From Dehalococcoidia bacterium (lineage in GTDB: Bacteria > Chloroflexota > Dehalococcoidia > Lucifugimonadales > Lucifugimonadaceae), in contig JAPKCH010000007.1 of the NCBI GenBank assembly GCA_026421185.1, positions 1-63,692 on the forward strand: a stretch of DNA of 63,692 nt. Direction: 5' to 3'. The notes beneath the pieces are model-generated. The model searched no databases. It had not been told where the DNA came from and saw nothing but the letters and a program-made list of their open reading frames with translations. Shown here one piece after another: positions 46,754 through 56,005 of the stretch. Both the position numbers and the translations under genes were made by a program. The first letter of the stretch is position 1; each line of letters begins with the position of its first letter.

Positions 46754-46790
46754 AAACCGCACCTCGAAATTATTCGGGGTGCGGTTTTCC
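46754..46790 (+). terminator. Terminator-like hairpin between leuA and leuC
   Basis: AAACCGCACC (46754-46763) pairs with GGTGCGGTTT (46778-46787), extended by CGAA/TTCG in the inner part. The T-run is short (TTTTCC). It may reduce, rather than stop, transcription into leuC. Confidence 0.55.
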
Positions 46791-46886
46791 GCTACTATTT
46801 CTGCTTCATATTGCGGAGATGTAACGAAATTAAATGTTGTGGGCAATAGGCTCACGAAAAATAATAATTCTGGGAGTTACGTGCAC

Positions 46887-48296
46887 ATGGCAAAGACCAT
46901 GTTCGAGAAGATATGGGAACATCACATTGTTGCCGAGCCAGAGGGTCAGCCAGCTCTTATCTATATCGACCTTCATTTGGTGCACGAAGTCACCTCTCCA
47001 CAGGCTTTCGAAGCGCTTCGTCTGACCAACCGTAAGGTTCGTCGACCTGATCTGACTATCTCGACTGTCGACCACAATTTGCCGACAGACGATACTCGAA
47101 ACGAAGAGATCAAAGATCCTATCGCCCGTATTCAGGTCGATACCCTTCGGAAGAACTGTAAAGACACCGGTGTTGTTCTGTACGACATCGATTCAGCGGC
47201 TCAGGGAATCGTTCACGTCATTGGTCCAGAGCAGGGCTACACCCAGCCGGGAATGACGATCGTTTGTGGTGACTCGCACACATCTACCCACGGTGCGTTC
47301 GGTTCACTTGCTTTCGGTATTGGTACATCTGAGGTTGAGCACGTTCTGGCTACACAGACCCTGAGACAGGCAAAGCCTAAGACGATGGAAATTCGTTTCA
47401 ACGGCGAACTGAAGCAGGGCGTGACTGCGAAAGACATGATTCTCTCTGCTATCGGTGAGTTGGGAACGGCCGGCTGGACCGGCTATGTTGTTGAGTTCAC
47501 TGGCGATGCCATCAAGAAGCTCAATATGGCAGGACGAATGACCGTCTGCAATATGACAATTGAGGGTGGCGCACGAGCTGGTCTTATCGCTCCTGATGAC
47601 ACTACGTTCGACTGGATGCGTGGTCGTAATTTCGTTCCTAAGGGCGATGAATTCGACGCAGCCGTCATTGAGTGGCGTGAGCTTGCCACGGATGAAGACG
47701 CAGAGTATGACGCTCTGCTAGAGATCGATTGTGAGTTACTTGAGCCGCACGTAAGCTGGGGCACGAACCCGGGTCAGGTTACTGGAATTACAACCAGAGT
47801 TCCTTCACCTACCGATTTTGAAGACCCTGCAGATGTATCTTCCGCCGAGCGTGCTCTCGAATACATGGGACTCACTGGTGGAACACAGGTCGAAGATATT
47901 GAAATCGATCGAGTATTCATAGGTTCTTGCACCAACGCTCGAATTGAGGATCTAAGATCCGCTTCATTAATTGTCAAAGGTCGTAAGGTCGCTTCTTCAG
48001 TTCGAGCACAGATCATGCCAGGTTCAACCCTGACAAAGATGCTTGCTGAAAAAGAAGGACTCGACCAAATCTTCAAGGAAGCTGGATTCGAGTGGCGCGA
48101 GTCTGGTTGTTCGATGTGTCTGGGAATGAATCCCGACATTCTCGTACCGGGCGAACGATGTGCATCAACATCTAATCGGAACTTTGAAGGCCGGCAGGGT
48201 AAGGGCGGTCGTACACACCTTGTAAGTCCTGAAATGGCAGCAGCAGCTGCTATCGAAGGTCACTTCGTAGACGTAAGAGACTGGGAGACCGAATAG
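46887..48296 (+). CDS. leuC: 3-isopropylmalate dehydratase large subunit
   Basis: 469 aa from ATG 46887, with GGGAG upstream. Aconitase-type [4Fe-4S] enzyme. [18 protein letters not shown] near 25, DHNLPT near 59, [32 protein letters not shown] near 130, the cluster Cys in [14 protein letters not shown] near 348 and [13 protein letters not shown] near 408. Functions with LeuD, whose gene follows after an inserted membrane-protein gene. Confidence 0.96.
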   Translation: MAKTMFEKIWEHHIVAEPEGQPALIYIDLHLVHEVTSPQAFEALRLTNRKVRRPDLTISTVDHNLPTDDTRNEEIKDPIARIQVDTLRKNCKDTGVVLYDIDSAAQGIVHVIGPEQGYTQPGMTIVCGDSHTSTHGAFGSLAFGIGTSEVEHVLATQTLRQAKPKTMEIRFNGELKQGVTAKDMILSAIGELGTAGWTGYVVEFTGDAIKKLNMAGRMTVCNMTIEGGARAGLIAPDDTTFDWMRGRNFVPKGDEFDAAVIEWRELATDEDAEYDALLEIDCELLEPHVSWGTNPGQVTGITTRVPSPTDFEDPADVSSAERALEYMGLTGGTQVEDIEIDRVFIGSCTNARIEDLRSASLIVKGRKVASSVRAQIMPGSTLTKMLAEKEGLDQIFKEAGFEWRESGCSMCLGMNPDILVPGERCASTSNRNFEGRQGKGGRTHLVSPEMAAAAAIEGHFVDVRDWETE

Positions 48297-48336
48297 CTCG
48301 GTCTTTCAACTGGCACCCGGTGAACGGTTTATTACG

Positions 48337-49599
48337 ATGTCGTTAGGCGACAAGAACTCACATAGCATTGACCCTCGTCCTCCGAAAGATCGAAAAGACG
48401 CGGGTGGTGAGTCGTCCAGAAAAGGACGACGTACGCGTGACGCTAAGGCCGCTCCACCAAGTGGCGGCGGAATCATGCATCGTATTACGGGACGATCAGA
48501 AATGGATCGTGCCAAAGTAAAACGGTACGAACCTTACGGTTACGAATCGAACAATAAACAAGTTAAGTGGGTTGTTGCTGTATTAATTGGCTGGATATTG
48601 GTTTCACTAATACTGGCGTGGCAGGATCGATCTACAGCCAACTATTTGATCGAATTGAAGTCCGAGGGATTGGTTTCCGTTCCTCCTTCTCAGCAACGAG
48701 CACCTCTGTACATCTTCGAGCTGGCTGAGTTTTCTGCGCGAGAAGGTTCAGGATTAACGTGGCAACAGCGGTTTGCCGCACGATATCCGTATGACCTTGC
48801 CGGCTCTGGAATGGCTGACACGCCCGATGCTGATCCTGAACCAACACGAGATTTAGACACCTTGTTTAGATATGCCGAATCCGCAGGAGTCGCCTGTACT
48901 AGCGAACTTGATTTCGTCTCTCGTACCGATGAATGTCTTCGTTTGATCGAAATTCAAGAGAAATACACTTCTGTCAAAGACACTGGTGCGATGCTGTTTG
49001 TCCTGTTGATTTCGGTGCTGTTTTTAAACATGTTTGCATTCGGATCTTTTTCTCATCGGGCAAGCAGGAATGTTCTTGCACTCAATAATGAAGGCCAGAA
49101 ATTCACACCTGAAAAGGCAGTTCTTTGGTTTTTTGTTCCTGTTCTAAATATGGTGAGACCATGGCAGGTTTTCAGAGAATTGTTCAAAGGCAGTGACCCC
49201 GATGTCACAACCTATGATCAACATGCTTGGAGAGCCAAAGGTCGAGTACCAAATATTGTTCATGTATGGGCAGCGGTGTTTGTGGGAGTATTCTTATTCA
49301 ACCCTCGAACAATTGGATGGTTCTGGTATTCGGTACGGCAAACTATGGATGATGTGATCGTTGCGCATCAGCGTTTGATCATTGCCGATATATTGATGGC
49401 GATTCTAGGAATTGCGGCGATATTTGTTGCTCTGGAATTGCACAAACGACAAGAAGCACGACACGCCAAAGTTGGCGATGTTACTGTTACGCCCCCAGCC
49501 CCGGTAGATGCTTTAAAAGAGGCTCTAAAAGAGGGAATCATGCGCAAAGATTTAGAAAACAGACGAAATCGTTCGAAGCGGAACGATTCGAGCAAATAG
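48337..49599 (+). CDS. DUF4328 membrane protein inserted in the leu operon
   Basis: 420 aa. A basic, disordered start of about 75 residues, then membrane segments at about 78-98 (VVAVLIGWILVSLILAW), 221-240 (AMLFVLLISVLFLNMFAFG), 262-280 (VLWFFVPVLNMVRPWQVFREL), 310-330 and 345-370. WFFVPVLNMVRPWQVFRELF is the DUF4328 signature. A large loop between segments 1 and 2 contains two Cys. Function unknown. It sits between leuC (40 bp) and leuD (34 bp) on the same strand, where no extra gene is normal. Confidence 0.75.
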   Translation: MSLGDKNSHSIDPRPPKDRKDAGGESSRKGRRTRDAKAAPPSGGGIMHRITGRSEMDRAKVKRYEPYGYESNNKQVKWVVAVLIGWILVSLILAWQDRSTANYLIELKSEGLVSVPPSQQRAPLYIFELAEFSAREGSGLTWQQRFAARYPYDLAGSGMADTPDADPEPTRDLDTLFRYAESAGVACTSELDFVSRTDECLRLIEIQEKYTSVKDTGAMLFVLLISVLFLNMFAFGSFSHRASRNVLALNNEGQKFTPEKAVLWFFVPVLNMVRPWQVFRELFKGSDPDVTTYDQHAWRAKGRVPNIVHVWAAVFVGVFLFNPRTIGWFWYSVRQTMDDVIVAHQRLIIADILMAILGIAAIFVALELHKRQEARHAKVGDVTVTPPAPVDALKEALKEGIMRKDLENRRNRSKRNDSSK

Positions 49600-49633
49600 A
49601 CGAACCGGTTAGAAAAGACTAAAGGTAACTAAA

Positions 49634-50230
49634 TTGGAAAAGTTCACGAAGCTCACAAGCATCGTTGCGCCTCTTGATCGAGCCAACGTCGATACCGACC
49701 AAATAATTCCGAAGCAATTCCTCAAGCGAATTGAGCGAACCGGATTTGGCGAGTTTGCGTTCTTCGACTGGCGATATCTTGAAGATGGTGTTCCAAACCC
49801 AGACTTCATTCTTAACGAAGAGCGATACGTTGGTGCCAATATTTTGGTTGGTGGCCGAAACTTCGGTTCAGGATCTTCACGTGAACACGCACCGTGGGCA
49901 CTGAGAGAAATGGGCTTCCAGTCGATCATCGCAACTAGCTTTGCCGATATTTTCCGTAGCAACTGTATGCAGAACGGTATGCTACCGGTGATCCTGAGCG
50001 AGTCAGAAGTCGACACTGTCATGGCGCGCTCACTTCGTGGATATGGTTACAAGGTGACCATCGATCTTGAGTCGCAGACAGTTACTGACGATCAGGGACT
50101 CAACGCTAGTTTCGATGTCGATCCATTCCGAAAGAACTCGCTTCTTGAAGGATTAGATGATGTTGGAATTACGATGGGTCTCAGCGAAGAAATCGACTTA
50201 TTCGAGGAAAAGCGCACTGCTCGTTGGTAG
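49634..50230 (+). CDS. leuD: 3-isopropylmalate dehydratase small subunit
   Basis: 198 aa from TTG 49634. Swivelling domain of isopropylmalate isomerase. Motifs: APLDRANVDTDQIIPKQFLK near 12, FFDWRYL, NILVGGRNFGSGSSREHAPWAL near 68, SFADIFRSNCMQNGMLPV near 102. Bacterial-type length with LeuC. Confidence 0.96.
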   Translation: MEKFTKLTSIVAPLDRANVDTDQIIPKQFLKRIERTGFGEFAFFDWRYLEDGVPNPDFILNEERYVGANILVGGRNFGSGSSREHAPWALREMGFQSIIATSFADIFRSNCMQNGMLPVILSESEVDTVMARSLRGYGYKVTIDLESQTVTDDQGLNASFDVDPFRKNSLLEGLDDVGITMGLSEEIDLFEEKRTARW

Positions 50231-50357
50231 TCATTGTGCACCAATTTTCAGTGGTAGAATAGAATTTTATGCGAAGTGTAGCTGCGCGATGTTAGACTTC
50301 AGATGTTGTTTTTTAAGAGAAGACCCAGTTTTGGGTGCCGAAAGCAGAGCTTTTTAG

Positions 50358-51467
50358 ATGGATGCACGGATCGCAGTACTTGGCGGAGATGGTATTGGCC
50401 CAGAAGTCACAGCAGAATCGATAAAAGTCTTTGACGCAATTGGTAGTCGTTTTGGACATGATTTCACTTATGTGACTGGACTGGTTGGTGGCGCAGCCAT
50501 CGATGCTACGGGCAGTGCACTTCCCTCCGACACGATGAATATCGTTCTTGGGGCGGATGCAGTAATGTTCGGTGCCGTTGGTGGTCCGCAGTGGGACAAC
50601 CCGCAGGCTAAGGTTCGCCCTGAAGATGGAATTCTCGCTCTTCGTAAGGGACTCGGACTTTTCGCCAACCTTCGACCTGCAAAAGTTTATCCGCAGCTAA
50701 TCGGCTCATCTCCATTGCGTCCTGAGCTTCTGGTTGATGTTGATTTCATCATTGTTCGTGAACTTACTGGTGGTCTCTACTTCGGCAAGCCAAAGCGCCG
50801 TTGGGAGAATTCCCGTGGTCGCCGAGCTGTCGACACTCTCGCTTACTCTGAAAAAGAGATCGAGCGAGTTGTTCGAATTGCTTTCGAGTTGGCTCGAGAC
50901 CGTAAGAAGCGCGTTCACTCACTCGACAAAATGAACGTTATGGAGACATCACGACTCTGGCGTGAGGTTGCAACTGAGGTTGGTATTGAATACCCCGATG
51001 TAGAACTGATTCACATGCTTGCCGACAACGCAGCAATGCAGATCATCACCAACCCTGCATCATTCGACGTGATCGTTGCTGAGAACACCTTTGGAGACAT
51101 CATTTCTGATGAAGCTGCCGTTATCGGTGGTTCACTCGGAATGCTGCCTTCAGCCTCGTTATCGTCCCTGCCGCCTAAGAATGGCCGACGTCGACGTGGT
51201 GGTAAGCCAGCGTTGTACGAACCTATCCACGGTTCAGCTCCAGATATCGCAGGTAAGGCGTTGGCGAACCCAATGGCTTCAATCCTCAGTGCAGCCATGC
51301 TGCTCCGACTTTCGTTAGGACTCAATGCTGAAGCTGATGTTGTTGAAGGCGCAGTCGATTCGGTTCTTTCAGAAGGCTACCGAACTCACGATATTGCGAC
51401 CGGGGGCGAACGCCCACTGACAACCAGCCAGGTTGGCGATATGATCGCTGGGCTCGTAGCTGGATAG
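50358..51467 (+). CDS. leuB: 3-isopropylmalate dehydrogenase
   Basis: 369 aa. Oxidatively decarboxylates 3-isopropylmalate with NAD+. IAVLGGDGIGPEVT at the start, GAVGGPQWD near 72, LRPAKVY near 95, VRELTGGLYFGKPKRR near 131 (substrate Arg), DKMNVMETSRLWREV near 197, NTFGDIISDEAAVIGGSLGMLPSASL near 240 (metal Asp), YEPIHGSAPDIAGK. An insert SLPPKNGRRRRGGKPA near 275 is longer and more basic than usual. Last gene of the operon. Confidence 0.95.
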   Translation: MDARIAVLGGDGIGPEVTAESIKVFDAIGSRFGHDFTYVTGLVGGAAIDATGSALPSDTMNIVLGADAVMFGAVGGPQWDNPQAKVRPEDGILALRKGLGLFANLRPAKVYPQLIGSSPLRPELLVDVDFIIVRELTGGLYFGKPKRRWENSRGRRAVDTLAYSEKEIERVVRIAFELARDRKKRVHSLDKMNVMETSRLWREVATEVGIEYPDVELIHMLADNAAMQIITNPASFDVIVAENTFGDIISDEAAVIGGSLGMLPSASLSSLPPKNGRRRRGGKPALYEPIHGSAPDIAGKALANPMASILSAAMLLRLSLGLNAEADVVEGAVDSVLSEGYRTHDIATGGERPLTTSQVGDMIAGLVAG

Positions 51468-51497
51468 ACTGTTCGTTCAAACGAGACTCTCTTAACT

Positions 51498-51546
51498 AAA
51501 TCGACAGGAGACTTTTATCACTAAACCTCCTACTGTCGATTTGTTT
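51498..51546 (+). terminator. Hairpin ending the ilv-leu operon
   Basis: AAATCGACAG (51498-51507) pairs with CTGTCGATTT (51533-51542), with an inner GAG/CTC, followed by GTTT. Lies 30 bp after the leuB stop and between convergent genes. Confidence 0.6.
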
Positions 51547-51590
51547 AACCTGGTATTCGCCCATATACGAATGCCCGGTAATTTAAGCTG

Positions 51591-52787
51591 CTACGAATCC
51601 TTGCCAGAAAGTTCGTTGTCGATATCGACTTCGTGGGCTGCTAACCATTCAGGATCGAAATTCACACCGAGACCTGGACGGTCAGAGACGTTAAGATGGC
51701 CATCCTGAATATCGAGTGGGTGGTCTATCATGACGTTGTACCCGGAAAGATCATATCTACTTGTTTCGAGTTTGTAGAAGTTCGGCACGGTCATCATGAC
51801 GTGTGCACCGGACATTACGTTGATCGGGCCTGACGCATCGTGTGGTGAAATCGGTATGTAGTACGCCTCTGCCATTGTTGCGATCTTCTTTAGCTCGGTA
51901 ATACCGCCTGTCCACGTGACATCGGGCATGATGTAGTCGGCGAGTCCGTTCTCAAAGATAGGTACGAACTCCCAGCGGGTGTGCAGACGCTCACCAACTG
52001 AAATAAGCGGAGCTATCTGCTCTTTAACTTGTTTGAGCGCTTTCCAGCTTTCAACAGGAACTGGTTCTTCGAACCAGAAGATGTCCCATTCGGCCATCTT
52101 GTTCGCCAGTCGAATCGCTGTCGGCACGTTATACATGCCGTGGGCATCGATCAGGATTTCGATGTTTGGCCCAGCTGCTTCTCTTGCCGCGGCGAGAACA
52201 TCCATTGCCGCATTCTCTGCCTCGATGCTGATTTCACCGTCTAGGAAGCTGGCGTTACCGACGTGGAGATTGTGCATCATCGGGTCCATCTTGAATGCAC
52301 GATGTCCCGAAGCGACGATTTCTTTGACTGATTCGGTGATGTGTTCAGGTGACTTTGGCTCTGGAGGGTGGCAGTACAGGGCGATCTTGTCTCGAACGGC
52401 TCCTCCCAGTAGTTTGTAGACAGGCTGATTCAATACCTTGCCACGAATGTCCCAAAGTGCGATATCGATTCCACTGATCGCTGCCGTAGTTGCGCCACGA
52501 GTGCCGACGTAAGTCATACCTCTGAAGATCTTTGCCCAGATGCGCTCGATATCTTCAGGATTTTCTCCAATGAGCCACTTACCGATTTGATTCACAAATG
52601 CGGCTACGGCTCCATTGGCTACGGCTCCAGGGTAGGTCGTGATTTCACCCCATCCGGTGATTCCTTCATCGGTGTCGACCTGAATGAACACGAATGTCCT
52701 GTTTGTTGCATCGCGTACTTCGTCAGTTCCGGGGTTGTTATCCCACGGCGTTTTAACTACCCATGATCGGGCGTTAGTTATCTTCAA
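51591..52787 (-). CDS. Enolase-superfamily acid-sugar dehydratase-like enzyme (2)
   Basis: 398 aa from TTG 52787, with AGGAAA upstream. Motifs: HRAFKMDPMMH (KxD), LIDAHGMYN near 212 (metal Asp and a candidate base His), FWFEEPVPVES (Glu), SVGERLHTR (third ligand), YIMPDVTWTGGITELKKIA, and PISPHDASGPI (second His). The KxD plus DAHG plus SPHxxxGP set is that of the galactonate/mannonate dehydratase group of the mandelate racemase subgroup. Exact sugar acid unknown. Confidence 0.86.
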   Translation of the reverse strand: MKITNARSWVVKTPWDNNPGTDEVRDATNRTFVFIQVDTDEGITGWGEITTYPGAVANGAVAAFVNQIGKWLIGENPEDIERIWAKIFRGMTYVGTRGATTAAISGIDIALWDIRGKVLNQPVYKLLGGAVRDKIALYCHPPEPKSPEHITESVKEIVASGHRAFKMDPMMHNLHVGNASFLDGEISIEAENAAMDVLAAAREAAGPNIEILIDAHGMYNVPTAIRLANKMAEWDIFWFEEPVPVESWKALKQVKEQIAPLISVGERLHTRWEFVPIFENGLADYIMPDVTWTGGITELKKIATMAEAYYIPISPHDASGPINVMSGAHVMMTVPNFYKLETSRYDLSGYNVMIDHPLDIQDGHLNVSDRPGLGVNFDPEWLAAHEVDIDNELSGKDS

Positions 52788-52968
52788 CGTTCGTTTCCTA
52801 TTGTGACTTGCGACCTAGTCCCAGATGTAATTAGCGGATCTTCGCACGATTATCTGCTCGTTTAGTCTCCAGTCAACCTCAAATAGACCCAACTGTTCCT
52901 TGACACTCACGAACCTCGGAATAAAGTACGCCGGGTTGCGAATTAATTTAAGAACCAGTCGAGACAAT

Positions 52969-55314
52969 ATGACGAACCAGATAACTGAAGCCGATCTACA
53001 AAATGCACTGCCTGATGTTGAGTCGGATCAGAAGCTTGCTGGCATTGTTGCCGAAACGACTATTCATCGCGATAAGTGGGGTATTCCGCACATTGCTGCC
53101 GAGAATGAAGCCGACCTGTTTTTTGCTCAAGGTTTCGCAACTGCGCAAGATCGTCTGTTCCAGATGGACTACGACCGATTACGTTGTTTAGGTCGGTCTT
53201 CCGAGCATTTGGGTGATAGCGGTTTGGCTCAAGACAAGCTGATGCGTCGACGATCGTTGCAGATTGTTTCTAAGCGGGACCTTGATGTTTGCAGTCCTGA
53301 AGCCAAAGCGATGATTACCGCTTATACCGCAGGCGTGAACGCTTACATCGAGTCTGGCGCTCCGCTTCCTGTCGAGTACAAGCTGACCGGAACTAAACCC
53401 GAAAAATGGGAAGACTGGCACTGCATTCTTGTTTACAAGGTTCGGAATACCGCTGAGGGATCGTTTCAGGCGAAACTGTGGCTAGCGAAATTGGCGGCCG
53501 AGATCGGACCCGAGCGAACCGCTGCGGTTTCTCCGGGTAGCCAACCCAATGCCTTGATGACCGTACCTCCTGGAGCTGAATACTCCGGTGGTGCGTTGAA
53601 CGCTATCGAAGAACTAACGAACGTAGTGAACGCCACGGAATCACTTCGTGAAACCGATGGCGGTTCGAATGGTTGGGCGATTTCGGGTGATCGGACGGAA
53701 TCTGGATTGCCGCTGGTTGCTGGCGATTCCCATCGTGGACTCGAAGTGCCAAACGTCTATTACCAAGTGCATTTGAAAACTCCTGAATTTCAAACGCTTG
53801 GGCACTCAATTCCCGGCGTGCCTATGGCTATGCACTTCGCCCACAACGACTTCGTTGGGTGGGGTATGACCCACGGCGGCGCCGACACTCAGGATTTGTT
53901 CGTTGAGCAGCTTAGACGGACGGGAACCAAGGTCGAGTATTTATTTAAAGACAACTGGCTAGAAGCTGTTCGTTCAGTAGAGAAAATATCTGTACGTAAC
54001 GGAGAATCTGAAGAAGTAGAGATCGTTGAAACTCATCATGGACCGATAATTTCCGGCAGTGTCGACTCTGGCTGGGGCATCGCTATTTCTGATCCCGGCT
54101 CACGGGGTGGCACGAAATGGGTTGATGCTGCATACGCCGCTATGAAGTCACAGTCGGCGGATGAACTCGAGAAGGCTTTTGATACTTGGACCGACCGAGT
54201 AAACAACTATCCATATGCCGATGTTCATGGGAACTTTGGATATTTGTTCAAAGGGCTTGTGCCTGTTAGGACAGGCACAAACGGTTGGGGTCCTATTCCC
54301 GGTTGGACTGGTGAAAATGAGTGGAACGGATTCATTCCCAATGCCGAATTACCACGTTCTAAAAATCCTGATTGTGGTTGGATCGTAACCTGCAACCAAC
54401 GTGTGGTTGGTGAAGACTACGAACACTATTTGACGCACCTGTACGGAACGGACTACAGAGCTCGACGTATTCGTGATCGCATCGAAGACATCTCAGATCG
54501 CAAAGCTACGGTTGCTGACATGTCGTCGATTCACGCTGACACGGTTTCGATTCCTGCGATCGTACTGAGCAGCGCTATTCGTGAATTGCCTGCGCTCGAT
54601 GGTATCTACTCGGCAGCAGCAGGATTGCTTGAATCGTGGGATCACGATCTCAAGGAAGATTCGTCGGCTGCCGCAATATATGGCGCGTCGTCACGTGAAT
54701 TGAACAAGCAACTCGCACTCGCTGCGTATGGATCGCTTGCTGGTGGAGTTACGGGCGAATACGTCGATGCCGGTGCTGAGGATCAGCTACGTCGACAACT
54801 TAAGCCAGACTTTATTCGGCGACTCGGCGAAGGATCGTTAGGCGAAGCGCCATACGGCTTCGACACGACCGCATTGGTTTCAAATGCGTTCAAAGCTGGC
54901 GTTGATTATTTGGTAGACCGGCTTGGGGATGACGCAAGCAGGTGGCGTTGGGGCGATCTTCACAAGACAGGACACGTGCATCCGTTGTCGGGAGCATTCC
55001 CTGAAGCGGCCGATCAGTTAAACCCACCAAAGGTCGAAGCATCTGGAGACGGTGACGTGCCGTTTGCCAGTGGAAGCCCTACTCCGGCTGAATTCGCAAT
55101 AAAGACCGGACCTGTCAATCGATACATTCACGATCCTTCGAACTGGAGCAATGGCCGGTGGATCGTTCCATTGGGATCATCTGGGCATCCAGCGAGTCCG
55201 CATTTTGCAGATCAGCAAAACATGTGGGCGACAATCGAAACAATTCCTCAGCTGTGGGATTGGTTGGAAATCGCCGGCGATGCTGAATCGACTCAACGAT
55301 TGCTGGCTGAATAA
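52969..55314 (+). CDS. Penicillin acylase family (Ntn-hydrolase) protein
   Basis: 781 aa from ATG 52969. Family layout: alpha part with IHRDKWGIPHIAAENEADLFFAQGFATAQDRLFQMD near 28, then the nucleophile serine in TDGGSNGWAISG near 225, where the precursor is normally cut to free the beta-subunit, followed by PLVAGDSHRGLEVPNVYYQVHL and PGVPMAMHFAHNDFVGWGMTHGG. Hydrolyses amides such as penicillins or acyl-homoserine lactones. Most relatives are exported; here no signal peptide is seen at either possible start, so it is probably cytoplasmic. Confidence 0.9.
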   Translation: MTNQITEADLQNALPDVESDQKLAGIVAETTIHRDKWGIPHIAAENEADLFFAQGFATAQDRLFQMDYDRLRCLGRSSEHLGDSGLAQDKLMRRRSLQIVSKRDLDVCSPEAKAMITAYTAGVNAYIESGAPLPVEYKLTGTKPEKWEDWHCILVYKVRNTAEGSFQAKLWLAKLAAEIGPERTAAVSPGSQPNALMTVPPGAEYSGGALNAIEELTNVVNATESLRETDGGSNGWAISGDRTESGLPLVAGDSHRGLEVPNVYYQVHLKTPEFQTLGHSIPGVPMAMHFAHNDFVGWGMTHGGADTQDLFVEQLRRTGTKVEYLFKDNWLEAVRSVEKISVRNGESEEVEIVETHHGPIISGSVDSGWGIAISDPGSRGGTKWVDAAYAAMKSQSADELEKAFDTWTDRVNNYPYADVHGNFGYLFKGLVPVRTGTNGWGPIPGWTGENEWNGFIPNAELPRSKNPDCGWIVTCNQRVVGEDYEHYLTHLYGTDYRARRIRDRIEDISDRKATVADMSSIHADTVSIPAIVLSSAIRELPALDGIYSAAAGLLESWDHDLKEDSSAAAIYGASSRELNKQLALAAYGSLAGGVTGEYVDAGAEDQLRRQLKPDFIRRLGEGSLGEAPYGFDTTALVSNAFKAGVDYLVDRLGDDASRWRWGDLHKTGHVHPLSGAFPEAADQLNPPKVEASGDGDVPFASGSPTPAEFAIKTGPVNRYIHDPSNWSNGRWIVPLGSSGHPASPHFADQQNMWATIETIPQLWDWLEIAGDAESTQRLLAE

Positions 55315-55647
55315 AGTCTCGGACTAATACCGGTACATCACTCGTAACTGAACTGCCGAAATATCGGTCAGACATGTTCCGGCGTAAGTATTCGCGCGAT
55401 TACAAAAAAGACTGGTGAAATTACCTATCAAGTTCATGGAATTCGTCAGGAGTAGAGTTTTCTGACTGAAAAGAAGCTGCGTAATAACGAAATACGTAAC
55501 TATATGACGATTACAATCGCATAAGAGTGCGGTTGAGGATGTTATCAATCGTTTACATGGCGAATATCGTCGCAATAAGTGTAATTTCGGTGATATCATT
55601 GATCTCAGTTCATCGGATGGATAATAACGAAATCCACTGGTAGGACG

Positions 55648-55680
55648 CTAAACGGGACGTAATCCGTTTAGGAGTTTTTT
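55648..55680 (+). terminator. Attenuator-like hairpin before the 57-codon gene
   Basis: CTAAACGG (55648-55655) pairs perfectly with CCGTTTAG (55664-55671), followed by GAG and six T residues. It is 16 nt before the small gene start, so it may regulate that gene rather than end the acylase transcript, whose stop is 330 bp away. The rest of 55315-55647 has no gene I can support. Confidence 0.7.
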
Positions 55681-55695
55681 AAAGAGAGATCTAAA

Positions 55696-55869
55696 TTGAG
55701 TAAATTGAGTAACGTAATTCGAATCGCATTCCGCCGCTTGGACCACGCGTTCGACACAAAGCTAGTATCGGCAAAAGAATTGAACCAGGCTAACTTGCTT
55801 GGCGATCAGGTTGCACGACACAGCCACTATGCAGAGAGCAAGACTCGACGCGGCTACCGAGTTAGCTAA
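55696..55869 (+). CDS. Small basic protein, 57 aa, unknown
   Basis: From TTG 55696 with AAGAGAGAT just upstream: starts MSKLSNVIRIAFRRLDHAFD and ends with an Arg-rich SKTRRGYRVS. Predicted as one amphipathic helix plus a basic tail, no Cys, no membrane segment. Codon composition resembles the neighbours. It lies between an attenuator-like hairpin (16 nt upstream) and a strong terminator (70 nt downstream), an arrangement that argues for a real, separately expressed gene. No family recognised. Confidence 0.5.
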   Translation: MSKLSNVIRIAFRRLDHAFDTKLVSAKELNQANLLGDQVARHSHYAESKTRRGYRVS

Positions 55870-55939
55870 CGCCAGTCGCCATTCCTCATAACAGGACGGC
55901 GCGATAACTCAGTAGATTGCTGCGAGCAAATATAAAACG

Positions 55940-55976
55940 AAGCCCTCGATCATCAAGATCGAGGGCTTTTGTTTTT
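55940..55976 (+). terminator. Strong intrinsic terminator after the 57-codon gene
   Basis: AAGCCCTCGAT (55940-55950) pairs with ATCGAGGGCTT (55958-55968), then TTGTTTTT. The opposite strand could also use it for the enolase-superfamily gene ending at 56006. Confidence 0.9.
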
Positions 55977-56005
55977 AACATAGTCCGATTATGTGCCCGA
56001 CGGGT

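Noticed and set aside
55324-55599. 91-codon minus-strand ORF after the penicillin acylase
   Set aside because: Low-complexity translation without family signal, no ribosome site; the region looks non-coding.
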